A stretch of DNA of 64,000 nt from Emergomyces orientalis. Taxonomy: Eukaryota; Ascomycota; Eurotiomycetes; Onygenales; Ajellomycetaceae. Position numbers and translations under genes: made by a program. The first letter of the stretch is position 1. Each line of letters starts with the position of its first letter. This document shows, in pieces, positions 12,299 to 23,893 of the stretch. The stretch is taken from contig MOWL01000088.1 of assembly GCA_002110485.1 (NCBI GenBank), positions 682,001-746,000 on the forward strand, read 5' to 3'. The notes below the pieces were generated by a model, which saw only the letters and a list, made by a program, of their open reading frames with translations, did no database searches and was not told the origin of the DNA.

Positions 12299-15200
12299 GT
12301 GAGCAAGTCCATATACTACAATACAATATGCATAACTCAGACAAGATGATGAATGCATTACTGATCAAGTCTGAAACAGTATTAAACTATGACATCATCA
12401 CACTGCAGGAACCATGGATGCAGAGGGAATCTGAAAGAGGTACAACATGTTCAGTCAACTGTGGATTCTGGCAGACAGGCATGCAGATCAAGGAGGCCAG
12501 GGTGGGCTTTCTCATTAACAAAAGACTGAAGGCAACAGCATGGGAGGTCAGAGTAATTACAGAATCCATGGCATTGCTCACTGTGAACACAGTAAGAGGA
12601 CCACTACTAATGCTCAATATCTACACTGCTCCACCAGGCAGCTACACAACTGTGCCAGAGAGTTCCCCCATCCTTGAGCTACAAGCGGTGGTGGAGGAGG
12701 CCGAGGCCTCGCTACCAGCGCGAACTCAGGGGCGATGTGCGCAACAAACGCGAGATCAGGGTGCAGACGCGCAACAAGTGCAAAGTCAGGGTGCGGAAGC
12801 GCGGCAGGCGGAGATAGTGGTGCTGGGAGACTTCAATGTGCATCACTCAAAGTGGGGAGGTGAGCGAGTGAGACAGAACTTTGACCTGGCATGAAAGCTC
12901 ATAGCACAGATGAATGCTCTCAGACTGCAGCTGGCAACACCACAGGGAGAGATTACATGACAGAACTGCAGAAGCATCAGCATCATCTTGAACCTAATCT
13001 TTCTCTCAGAGAATCTGAGTGCAGGAGTACTGAAATGCTGGGTTGCACACAAGACAGATATGACATCAGATTATCTATCAGTGGTCACTAAGTTAGTCAT
13101 CAATATATCTGTAGTACTAAGGGAAAAACGCAACTGACAGCAAATGAATATACAGCAGCTGCAAAAGAACTGCCAAGAGCTACAATGTTGCAACAGCTTT
13201 GACTCAACAGCAGAGATTGATTGCTATGCAAACTATCTGAATGAATTCATCAATGAGCTAGCAGAGAAACATGCTAAACACACATGCATCTGCAAGCAGA
13301 GTCGCTCATGGTGATTCAACAGAGTGGCGCAGGCAGTGAGTGAGTACAAGAGAACCATGAGAAATGCAGACAGCACAACATGCCTGCAACAGATGAAACA
13401 AGGAAATAAAGCTGGCCAAGACTGCCAGCTTCCGCGATCTAATGAACAGTGCTGGCATGAATTCTAAACTGCTCTGAAAGCTGGCAAAGTGGGGTCGCAC
13501 ACACACCAACAAGACCAAGCAACTGGCAAGACTGCCACCACTTAGAGGAATGCCAGAGGCCTTGAGTGAAACTGAGGTGCGAGCCACTGCATTTCAGAAC
13601 AAGACTGAACTACTACAGGCGCGGTTCTTCCCAGAGCCTTTGACAGCAAGAGAAGATGACATGAACATGAGAACATAGTCACAGAGTGTGACTGACATGA
13701 TAGTGCTCACAGAGAAGGCCATGGCAGCACTGATTGCTAGACTTCTGAATGACAAGACCTCAGGTGCTAACAGCATCCTCAACTGCTTTCTCAAAATGCT
13801 AGGCTCAAGGTTCATCACAGCAATAACTGAGCTTACACAGGCCTGCTGGCATTGAAAGTACTACTCACAGATATTCAAAACAGCGCGCACAGTGATGCTC
13901 AAGAAGCCAGGAAAGAAGGACTACAGTAAAGTGAGAGCCTGGAGGCTGATTGCACTACTTGACACTCTAGATAAAATTGTAGAGACTGCAACAGCCAAGA
14001 AAATAAGATCTCTGGCAGAGAAACATGAAATACTACCAGCTCAGCAAATGAGAGTATGAGAAGACTGCTTCACAGAAACAGCAATTGCTCTGTTACTGGC
14101 ACAGATTTGCACAGTGTGAGAGAAGCAGAAAGCAGTGATCTCAGTACTGTCACTGAACATTTCAGAGGTCTATGACAGAGTGCTCAGAAATTGCCTAGTG
14201 CACATTCTAAGAAAAAGAGAACTGCTCAGACAGCTGACTGAATGAGTCAACTCATTCATGCAGGGGCGCAAGGTGACACTAGTATTTGATAAGCAGAAAA
14301 CTGAAGTCTTTGAGATGAATGCAGACATTTCACAGAAATCACTCTTGTCACTCATTCTGTTCTTATTCTACAATGAGAAGTTGCTCAGAATATGTGCATC
14401 ACAAAGTGAGCCTGTCAGCTGCATAGAATTTGTAGATGATATGAACATTCTAGCATATAATGACTCAATTGAAGTGAATTGTGTGCATCTGGCGCGGATC
14501 CATGCCAGCTGTGAGCTTTGAGTGAGCAGACATGGGACAATCTTTGCATCACAGAAGTATGAGCTCATGCACTTTACCAGAACAAGAACTAGATTCAATC
14601 TAGAACACTCACTGCAACTGCCACAGCAAGTGATCAAGCCACAGAGGGAGATGCGGGTGCTAGGCATCTGGCTTGACCCTAAGCTGAGGTGGCGTAGCCA
14701 TGTCAGTAAGATGATAGGCAGAGCAAAATCACAGATAGATGCCCTAACTCAGACAACACAGTCAACCTGGGGCCTGCCACTGCAGCATGCCCGGAGGGTC
14801 TACAATGCAGTGATAAGGCCCGCAATAGGATACAGAGCGCTGGCATGGCATCAACCACAGGCGACACAACATGAACCGCGACATCAACGCCAGCTGCTAG
14901 CCAGCCTGGAGAAGATTCAAAATAAATGTCTACAGATCATTGCAGAGGCCTACAGAGCTACTTCAATCATCTCACTGGAGGCAGAGACAGCCACACTGTC
15001 TCTGAAGATACATCTAGACAGTGTGATGGTCAGAGCAACTGAGCAGCTTAAGAAGTCAGAAATCATGAAGCAGATAAAACAGGCATGTGTGCAGGTCAGA
15101 GCCAGACTTCGCAGAAGGAATAACAGAGGAATGCAGTCAGTGAAGACAGTACTGCACCCAGTGAGCATGCAGCAGGGGTGAAGTGTAAATTGAGTGAGAC

Positions 15201-15913
15201 AGACAAAGTAACTGAAAAAGCAGAAAAGACAAGAAAACAGTGTGCATAACTGAGTCTTCAAGAGATGAGTGAGGGAGAAGACAATGATAAAATGACAGAA
15301 CAGATGAAAAGTGCACACAACATCATGAGAAGAACTGTTTGACAGGCCTCTGAATGTAGAGCTACTAAGATGACATGAGAGTCTGAGCAAGGCCTGAAGC
15401 TCATTGATAGTCCAGCTGTGTACCAACAAGACAGACCTTGCAGTGTTCCTTCACAGAAGAAGAGTTCCTGACTTCCCCACACTGAAATGTCCATGTGGAT
15501 ATGAGCATGAAATGATGCTGCATGTGATGATACACTGTACACAATTCAGTGGAGAACACGCGGAGCTGAAGCAGAAGAACAGAGTGAATAAGAAGTGATT
15601 GCTGAATATCAAGAAAGAACTGCACAGGCTCATCAAGTGATGACTCAAGCAGGACATTCTCAGACAGTTCTCCCTAGCCAAGGTGTTAAGTGAGAGAAGG
15701 GCGGAATGAGATGCACAGCACAACTAAAAAATGCAGCTGATGCATATCAGAGAGTGAAGAGCGCGAAGAGCAAGACTCTATCAGAAAATAGTGAGCTTGA
15801 AGTGTGAATCTGGGTGGACTGGTGCATCACAAGCGCGGAGTTGAGTGGCCTGCGCGCTACAAGCACTTCAGAATGTTGAAGTCTGCGCGATGAGCGGCAG
15901 ACACACAGCATGA
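12295..15913 (+). pseudogene. LINE ORF2 (endonuclease-reverse transcriptase), degenerate
   Basis: The N-terminal AP-type endonuclease (12295-12894) shows ITLQEPWMQ and the catalytic-type LGDFNVHHSKWGG block. Reverse transcriptase spans about 13600-14900, with LKKPGKKDYSKVRAWRLIALL, SLNISEVYDRV and the active-site box FVDD at 14429-14440 (the family norm is FADD). The thumb region LGIWLDPKLRWRSHVSKM is well kept. Near the C terminus, CPCGYEHEMMLHVMIHC (15488-15540) is the usual C-terminal zinc motif. In-frame TGA replaces expected Trp codons in at least seven places (for example 12892, 13313, 14518). One frameshift lies near 13390-13405. It cannot make active enzyme as it stands. Confidence 0.85.
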
Positions 15914-16178
15914 GATACCACATTCATTAGAAGTCTTTCTTATGTTTAGACAGAGATGATGATGATATAGAGGATTTTCTTGTCTTTTCATGGTGCTATG
16001 CATCATCTTCTCTAAGAGCAGCGGGAGCTGCTCCACAGTACTTGAAGCAATTATAAATGTTGAATAGATTTGCTGTTCAGGGGGTTTTTAGGCCAGAACT
16101 ATACTAGATAGCCCAAGATTTTTCTCACTTTGTATACTAGCTGCCTCCCCACATATCCTCGGGATCAAGTGGTGTAGA

Positions 16179-16198
16179 AATAATAATAATAATAATAA
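16179..16198 (+). repeat. (AAT)n tail of the LINE
   Basis: About seven AAT units end the element directly before the second copy of the target-site duplication, marking the priming end of the insertion. Confidence 0.9.
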
Positions 16199-16212
16199 TG
16201 ATGTTCAGTTGG
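16199..16212. repeat. LINE target-site duplication, 3' copy
   Basis: Identical to 10832-10845 (TGATGTTCAGTTGG). Sequence beyond it should be the original downstream neighbour of VID27. Confidence 0.93.
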
Positions 16213-17874
16213 TTATTTTCTTGTTCTTCTAAGCGGTCCCTGTTTTTTCTTAACACCAGTTTTCCCCTCCCTTTATGGTCCTGGGCGGTCGTTAATGAAA
16301 GGACATGTTTTTCTGTAGTCTCACGCTCGGCATTTTCTTGTTAAGCTGTTTATTTCATTCTAATTTGCACTTTCAACTCTTCCGGGCTTTTCTTCTTTTT
16401 TCTCCTTAATTTTCATATCACTTTTCTGATTCCTTAGCTCTATTACCCCAGGACACTCTCAAAATCACCTATATCTTCACCCCTTTTTCTTTCCATTTCT
16501 GAATCAACCACCTCCCATCCCCCACAATGTTATGCAACATCTCCCTCTAATATTTCATTCCTACTACTTTATTCTCGTTCCTCGTATCTTTTCCTGCTGG
16601 CTTTTCCCTCCGTGTTGTTTCCAATTGATATCCCACCCATTTACCGTCCTGGTGTCCTTTCCTTTATCCGCGCCGCTGAGGGCGCTTTTCCCTTAGCTAT
16701 CATATTTTCTTGAGTTTCGCCAGTCTATGAAAGGGTTGACTCTAGTGTTTGGTGGTCAAATCTTTGTAAATAACCTAGCAATCAAATATTAGAAGGTAAT
16801 TGAATGGAAATGATATTATATATCTATTTTTAAGCGTGCAGAAAATAGAGGAGTGAATGCGATACAGAATATATCAAACCAACGTCAACCTTGGCCGTCC
16901 ACCCCTTAGTTTATCCCGTAGGTTGGGCCTAACTTTATAACTCTCACTGGAATTTTAATTAAATGCCTCTATCCTAACATAAAATTCAAAGCCACTGGCG
17001 TACTACAACATAGTTATCAGTGAGGTTCAATTATGATGCGTGGAGCTACCTTTTGATGGCTACAGGGGTCATGTGCTGTTGAGCTCTTTGCCTTGACACT
17101 TTGATGAGCGGAGAGCGGGGTTTCCTCAGCGAGAAGCTTCGTACCTGCTAAGGCAGGCATTAGGCCATATATACATCTGGGATATCAAGCAGGCTCACAC
17201 AGATACCTATAGGTATATATATAACGGGTATCTAGGTAAATGCATACTTGTTCTTACATCCTTGTTCAGGTGATAATATATTAACTCAAGAATATTTTTT
17301 AACAAGTTTCCTTTTCAAAGTTTTGAGATGATACACATATATCCACTTCCCTCGTAGACCGGCCAAAATGTATGTCGGGAGAAAGGGCCAGTTGAACCGC
17401 TGCGGTCAATAGTATATACAAAAACCAATATAGTTCTTGTGATGAGTTTTCAGTGTCTCTTCAAAACGCCAACTTCGAAGGGGAGATGCATGACAGTGAA
17501 TAAACCTGCCAGAAGTGGCGAGTCAGCGTGCCCTAAATAGATATCATTTGACTAGATGAATGGTTAGCTAGAGAGCCGTTAGGAAGGGTTTAGTTGACAC
17601 ATACATAGTCGTGTCATACTCCTTTTCTTCCATTCCCCCCCACATTTATCCCCTGACAAGAATCATAACAGCTGGCCGGGCGGGACTCGGCTTCATGCAA
17701 AATGTAAAACAGAAAAATTAAAAACAGAAGAAAAAAAAAAAAAAAACCTCAGTTTGTTGTCCATCCATAAATACAGAGGCTACTTAACAATCATGAATGT
17801 GCAGGTTATCGCCCATGAGAAGAATAATGGTGTGAATTTTGTTGCTGCCCTTCATCCAATCCCCACCCCCCTTT
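16213..17874. other. gene-free region between the LINE and OXR1
   Basis: AT-rich, pyrimidine-rich on the plus strand at 16200-16680, with no coding frame of note. VID27 and OXR1 converge here. No repeats with other parts of the window were seen. Confidence 0.5.
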
Positions 17875-19407
17875 TTATGATCCGATATACCAAATTTCAA
17901 CGCCCAATACATCAAATTTCGTCCCTTCTTCACTTAATGGTTCGTTGCCAAATGTCGGGCAAGAGCTGCTGACGCCCTTCTCAAAAGAGTCGTCGAGCCA
18001 GAGCCCATAGTGGCCATCTCTGAAACAGGTCCAGCAGTTAGTCATCAGTTTCTCCTTCCTTATTCCAAAACTACATATGTATCTGTGCATCCTAGGGGTG
18101 GAAAAAGGGTGACAATCATACGGGTAAAGAGTTAAAGCAAAAAAAAAAAAAGAAGAGACTTACCCGCCCCCAACACTCAAAAACCCAGTCTCACATAAAA
18201 TCATATAATCATTAACCCCGCTATAGGGGAACGCCTTGAACCGTATCCGCTCCGGTGTGGTGGTTCCGCTTCCGCTTCGGCTAGCGCCTGTTGCAAGGTT
18301 AGCCGGCGCAACTTGTTGACCACCATCACCAGAACCGTTATTGCCGCTGCCATTGGTACCATGAGGCGCACTCCGCTGCAGGATCGGAGAGGGCAATTCT
18401 CTCCCATGTCTGCTGCGGCTGCTATCACCATCCCTCCTCTTACTAGTAGTGCTGGTAGTACCCGGATCATCCCCAATGCGTGATGGGCTCTCATGCAGCC
18501 TTGAGGCTGCACTGCCGTCATAGTTTGCATCGTTATCATTACTGCGCTCCTCACCTCTCAGCGTCGTACTCCTGCCCCTGACCTGTGTTGTATCCGCACT
18601 GGGAGGTAAAGGTAGTCCCGCCAGCTCTAACAAGTCATTATTATTTTCCATCGACAATGGCTGTCCCACCGCACCGGTGCCAGCACCCGTAGTCCTATCA
18701 GTCTCCTCACGCCCATCTCCTGCTGTAGCTGTAGTCGTAGTGCGCACTTGTATCAATGGCGTAGAGGATAACACGCTAGCCCGCCAAAGAAAACATTCAC
18801 CCGTCCCATAATAATGTGAAGCTGGATGAGGGGGATCCGTAAGATATGCGCCGAACACGGCTCCCCCGCTCGCCCCAACGCCTCCTCCTGCAACACCTAA
18901 CCCGGCGGTCGACGAATCCCTCACGACAAGCACGTATCCCGCCCTCTGACTCTTATTGCTGAACTCTCTACACTTATCATACAGCGTCGAGAGGCTTGAC
19001 CCATCTCTATCTAGGCTATAAGCCAGCTGCCACGTATCAAGCAGTTGCAAGCGGGGCGGGACGAGCAGCCGGATTTCCTCCGCTAAGGAGCGTGAGAGCA
19101 GAATGTGGGTGGGGTTTCCCGCTGCTTTAAGAGTTAGAGGGGTGAGTGGGGGTGGTTGGAAGGGCGAGGCAGTGCGGTGTGGAGGATTGTAGACTTCAGA
19201 TACGCTCATGGGGTCTAAAGATGGTTTCTTGGATGTGGGGCGTGACGGGGTCGGCTCTGTGAGCCGTCTGTAGAGGCCTGAGACGACATGGCTGACTGGG
19301 TAGGCGAGGTAGGAGGCGGTGGATGGGGAATGGGATTGGGATTGAGATCGGGTGGGAGGGGTGTGGGCTGGAGATAGGGGGTTTAAGGAGTCCTCGGATG
19401 CGGACAT
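17875..19407 (-). CDS. OXR1: TLDc-domain oxidation resistance protein (OXR1-like)
   Basis: TLDc proteins protect against oxidative damage; yeast Oxr1 is known to disassemble the vacuolar V-ATPase. Exons are 19407-18164 and 18019-17875, giving 462 residues. The N terminus is Ser/Pro-rich and probably disordered. The TLDc domain starts near residue 95 (HILLSRSLAEEIRLLVPPR, then LLDTWQLAYSLDRDGSSLS). It continues with GYVLVVRDSS, VFGAYLTDPPHPASHYYGTG and ECFLWRA, and ends in the second exon with DGHYGLWLDDSFEKGVSS and the closing FDVLGVEIWYIG. A long low-complexity insert of about 160 residues (Gly, Ser, Thr, Asn) splits the domain between ECFLWRA and FKAFPYSGVNDYMILC, as is common in filamentous fungi. 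Confidence 0.92.
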
Positions 19408-20037
19408 GGGGATGAGTGGGTTTTAGTTGATTGGTTGGGTCATGGGAATAGGGTATAGAGAAAGAGTCGTGTTTATACCCAGTAGTCGTGATCGATTGGT
19501 GATTGTGTATCTGTCGTTAAGGTAAGTTCGTAGTTTGGTTATATTGTTGTTCTTGTAGCTGTTGTTGTTGTTACGAGAAAGTTGGCGGATGGATGTGGTT
19601 GTGTAGTTACAAGAAAGATGTAGCTTGGTTCATCGAGAACGAGGTTGGGGATGGCGCATTCCTGACATCATTAAGAAAGGCACATTACACGCGACATGTC
19701 AAGCTGCATGTACAGTACATTAATAGTTAAACTACCGTGCACTCGATATTTAATATTAAACTCATTTATTCGCATAGCATTTAAAAGTATCCCTTTCCTT
19801 CGAGATCCTAACCTACGCACAACTTCAGTAAATAATATTTGGTGTTCTAAACATACGACGAATTTAAAGGTAACAATACAAATAAAGAGCAAAATATATA
19901 ATCCATTTGTCTATCTCGATATTACGCTTTTGCACACTTGGTCAAACCAGAAGACAAGGGGAAAAAAAAAACCATTATTATAGAATATTACCAAACTCTC
20001 CTCCATCCCTCCTCCGCCAGACCTCCATCCCATTCGC
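19408..20037. other. intergenic OXR1-AP-1 beta
   Basis: Holds the OXR1 promoter and the 3' end of the adaptin gene. It has GTTGTT repeats near 19545-19570 and AT-rich sequence from 19680 to 19980. I see no gene. Confidence 0.5.
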
Positions 20038-22741
20038 TTAAAACAAATCCAGTATATCCTGGTTACTCTTGCTTGTCGTCGTCCCGGACGCTGGAGGTGT
20101 AGGCCTACTTGTCGACCCCGTAAGATCCAAACTCGCAAACCCATTCATTATATCAGCATTACTACCGCCATTTTGAGTCCCCATTCCTCCAGAAGCAGAC
20201 ATGCTCGCATCCGGCACGCTTCCAAATACCCCCATCAGATCTTCAAGATTGTTACTTGACGGCGGTTGTGCACCAGAAGCGGGCGATTGAACCCGGACGG
20301 GTGTTCCTGCCAGCCCTTCGAGTCCAGACATGCCGCTAGGTGGTTCCTTCTGAGCAGACGCAGGTGCAGTTCCATCGAAGTCGATATCCAACAGACTCTC
20401 GATGTTGCTTTGCATTTGCGTTGGAGCAGTAGTTCCGGAAACGGCCGCGGCGGCTGCAGCTGCTGCCAATGGGTTTTCTCGCGCGTTTTGGAGTTGTTCC
20501 CTGGGTTATAATGTTAGCAGGGAACGGAAAATTAAAAATTAAAATAAAATAAAATCGAAACACAAAGTGGAATCGAAGTGGGATTTGATACATACTCAAT
20601 AGCTGCCTTTTGAACGGCATCGGCGCCATATTTGCCTGCGCCAACAAATTGCTCTGGCGGTTTGTGATAAACAGATGCGAGTGTTGATAGTTCCGTGAGA
20701 AGTTGCTCGAGCAGGGCTGGGGGTAGAGACTGGATAGTTGTAACGATGGGGGGTTTTTCTGACAAGACTACATTCTTCGCAGCATTTGGGTCAGTTGTGT
20801 TCGAAAGCAGTCGCCAATATACATATGCCCGATCTCTAATATCTGGATTGTCATTCTCTGCGGTTGCTGCCTGAAGGACCTTTTGGACGAGGCCTTGAGC
20901 TTTATCTGGTCGTTTTAGGAATAGTTTAACTACGGCCGTTAATATTTGTAATTGGGTCTGTAAAATAAAGAAAAGAGGATTAGCCGGATATGTGATGAGG
21001 TGCAAAGGTGTTATTAAAACTAACCTGGGTGAACTCTTCATTAAACCCATCCACAAAGCCCGCGAGGATATCTCCAGCGTTGCTGATTTTGTCCGCATAC
21101 TCGCCCACAATCCATATCAATGCTCCTCTGGCATTGGGTTCATCAAGCTCGTCAATACATTGACATAAAGTAGGAATGATACCCTCATAGCCAGGGTATT
21201 TGCGAAATATATCTCTGATGACGACAATGGCCTCCTGGACGACATAGTTCACCTTGGTATTAATCAGGTCAAGTAGTGTGGCAACACATTTCTCCGTCGC
21301 GGTCTCGATTTTAATTGCTGTTTGTCCAATGGCTCTGACGGCACGTCGGACAAAATCCATATCGACCTCAAGGGCGTATTCTTTTAATTCTGCAAGAAGC
21401 TGGTCTACATTTCGTTCGTTTGCGATCCGGACCATAATGTCTAATTTCTGGAATTTGACATATGGAGGATCATTATATTTGCAAAAGAAGACCCGGAGCT
21501 CCTTGTCAAGGATGTTTGGCTTGCTTTGGAGGAGAAGGTCGATATTTCGCAGAGCAACGTACTGAACTTCCGGCGCGGAGGAGACGAGGGTAACTTTTGA
21601 AGAAAAGAAGAATCAGTATCTGATTCCAACAAATACATTTGCATTATTGTTTCAAAGAGAATACCTAGCGGGGGAGCCATCTTCTTCAAATATGACTGAG
21701 CAGTTTCTGGATTAATAATTTTCATGTGCAAAAAGACGACCTTCACAGCGGCAAGAACCACACTGGCATTAATATGCTGGAACTGAGGAGCAACCCGTTC
21801 GCATATGTTTTCCGCTTCTTTCACGTCGGTCGTTCTAAAGTCTGCCAGGCTACTCAGAACCGCAACCCTGCCCCATTCCGTACATTCGTTCAAAGCCATG
21901 AGCATCTTTCTCAATGTGTTGGGCGTGATATGCAATGCTTTTGTCTCCGGGGCGGTTTCATTAATCTCCGCCAGGGCCGTGACACAGTTGGCCACGACCA
22001 TGGGGTTGGGATCCCCGATTAATTCTTGCAGCCTCTCCAAGAAGCCGTTTTCTAAGCAGATGGTGGGGTTAAGGTCGAATAGTTTAGCGACGCAGATTGC
22101 AGCCGTTTTACGGACGTAGGGAGACTCGTCTCGTAGCGTTTTCCATAACGGCTCCTCCATGTAGTCGACCATTTTTTCCACGCGAATACAGCCCATTGTA
22201 CGTATGGCAAGCGCTCGTATGAGAGGGTTCGGGTCTTCCGAGTCCTGGACGAAGGTGTTCACGGCAAGGATACATAGGTCGGGATGCGATTTGGCATAAT
22301 TCCTGGAACAGAGGGGTTGGTTGGTTGGTTTTTTTGTCCGCCGAAAACACAATATCAACAAAAGAGACTCCGAAGGACTCACATAAGATAAAGATAGACA
22401 AGCTTCTTCTGATCCAGATCATTGGTTGCAATATTTTTCAGCACGTCTGGGAAAAGCGCAGACACATCTTTGCCCAACGTCATGGCCATGATGGTCTTTT
22501 GTATGGATTCCTTTCTGCAAGCAACGTAAGTTTTCGTTTTGCGATAGATTGAGTTCGTATATAAACACAAAATACCTTTCCCAAGCATATTGAGACCTAT
22601 AAAGCCATGTTAGCATTGGTCTGAGTGGCACCTTTCATATCTCGTATTATTGCAATAGACATACACAAGCCCAGCTCTCAGCTCAAAAGTTTCTCCCTTC
22701 CTAGGCGCAGTGAAGGCGCCTCTTATTCTGTTGACTGCCAT
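20038..22741 (-). CDS. APL2: AP-1 adaptor complex beta subunit (beta-adaptin)
   Basis: Large subunit of the clathrin adaptor AP-1, which sorts cargo at the trans-Golgi network and endosomes. Exons on the minus strand are 22741-22665, 22596-22576, 22514-22383, 22302-21665, 21593-21025, 20957-20596 and 20500-20038, giving 753 residues. All junctions are GT-AG and in phase. The start MAVNRIRGAFTAPRKGETFE and the trunk motifs DLDQKKLVYLYLMNYAKSHP, DPNPLIRALAIRTMGCIRV and NARGALIWIVGEYADKI are typical. The hinge has a clathrin-box-like LLDID. The C terminus ends SNQDILDLF. There is no long appendage domain, which fits AP-1 beta of fungi better than AP-2 beta. Exon 2 is a 21-b microexon encoding part of VSQYAWER. 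Confidence 0.94.
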
Positions 22742-23893
22742 ACTCCTAGACGGGGATCAACGGCGACCAAGTCGCCCCTTGGTGTAGGAATGCAAGGCCA
22801 AAGGTTGGTGGGCGAGCTCTGAAGAAAGGGGATAATGGCGGGGAAAAAGGGAAGATGTTGCGTGGTGGCTGTAGCCTTGGACTCGAGCGTCGTCAAGCGG
22901 TTTAGCTTTAGCAGCAGAGTGCACGTAGGCATACGCACAGCTGCGTTAACGGGCGCTTCAGCAGGCGGGCAGTACAGCAGATTCGAGCGAGCGTTGTGTT
23001 GTCTGTAATATTTCGCAATGAGAACGTTGATAGAGTTGAGTTGTGCCGTGTCGTGCCGTGTCTGGTCGTGTCTTGTTCCTGGCCAAAATGTCCTGACAGT
23101 TTGATTTGATGGGGCAAATGACTAGCGCCGTGACAGCCCAATATTTGTTTATCGATCTTCTCCTGCACATCTCACCAACAACAGCGGCCGGAGAGAGCAA
23201 AAAACCACAATTATTCACAATAACAAGGCAGATCTGTCCCAATTAGGCTGACAAGGCTCGGTTAATACCTTTCAACTTGTTACCAGGCCAAAAAATGGTG
23301 GGCTTAACGTTTAACCCGATAATTGCATACTGCAGACATGGCTTTTACTAATTGATACACCGTATCAGGCCAATCTCCCAAATCTCCGGCGTCTCTTTGT
23401 CGAATCCAGAACAGAAGCTGAGGAGAATGAGTACTCCAGAAATGCTGTATGGGCTCCTTTTTCATTGCCTGAGTATACCGAAACATTTGCTGTAAACGAG
23501 CTTATTTCTAACTACTTATCTGCATTGCCAGTTCTACAATCTGGTCCTGTTCATATCATCAGTTGCAGTTTTCAGTCTAGTTGCCCAACGCATGGGCGGC
23601 GGAAAGCCGTATCAATAAATCAAAAGATTCGGAATCAAAACCAGAATGAACAATTTCCGAAAAATTATGTAGGGGTATAGCAGCAGGGCCTCAAAGGTAG
23701 CCCTCTTCCAGCATTTTCTTCATATATCATACATGAACAAGAAATCCTTCATATTTCAGCCACTTGTTTCATGAACTAAACATTAACCCAGGGCAGAACA
23801 AAAACAACTCAAATCGCGGATATATTTTTGTTCGATAACAATACCATTCATTATGTGCCAAATGGGGGAAATAAAATGAAAACAAACAAAACT
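22742..23893. other. intergenic upstream of AP-1 beta
   Basis: About 1.15 kb holding the adaptin promoter and, at its far end, the 3' UTR of the DEK_C gene. A short GTGTCGTGCC-type imperfect repeat lies near 23045-23075. No coding sequence is supported. Confidence 0.5.

Larger units (their letters stand above)
10846..16198 (+). mobile_element. full-length non-LTR (LINE) retrotransposon, Tad/I-like, mutated
   Basis: A complete 5353-b element bounded by a perfect 14-b duplication. It has a short 5' leader, ORF1 with zinc knuckles, ORF2 with apurinic-type endonuclease and reverse transcriptase, a 3' UTR of about 265 b, and a 3' tail of about seven AAT units (16179-16198) instead of poly(A). AAT/TAA tails are known for I-type elements. 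I see no RNase H domain between the reverse transcriptase and the C-terminal zinc motif. The copy is dead: both reading frames carry many in-frame stops, nearly all TGA. CpG is scarce outside a few GC-rich islands. Insertion is in the same direction as VID27, just after its stop. Confidence 0.93.

Noticed and set aside
10846..16198. TGA read as tryptophan (code change) in the LINE
   Set aside because: Ordinary genes in the window use TGG for Trp and TGA as stop (for example the stops of OXR1 and Erv1). One stop in each of ORF1 and the transposase is TAA. Mutation explains the pattern better.
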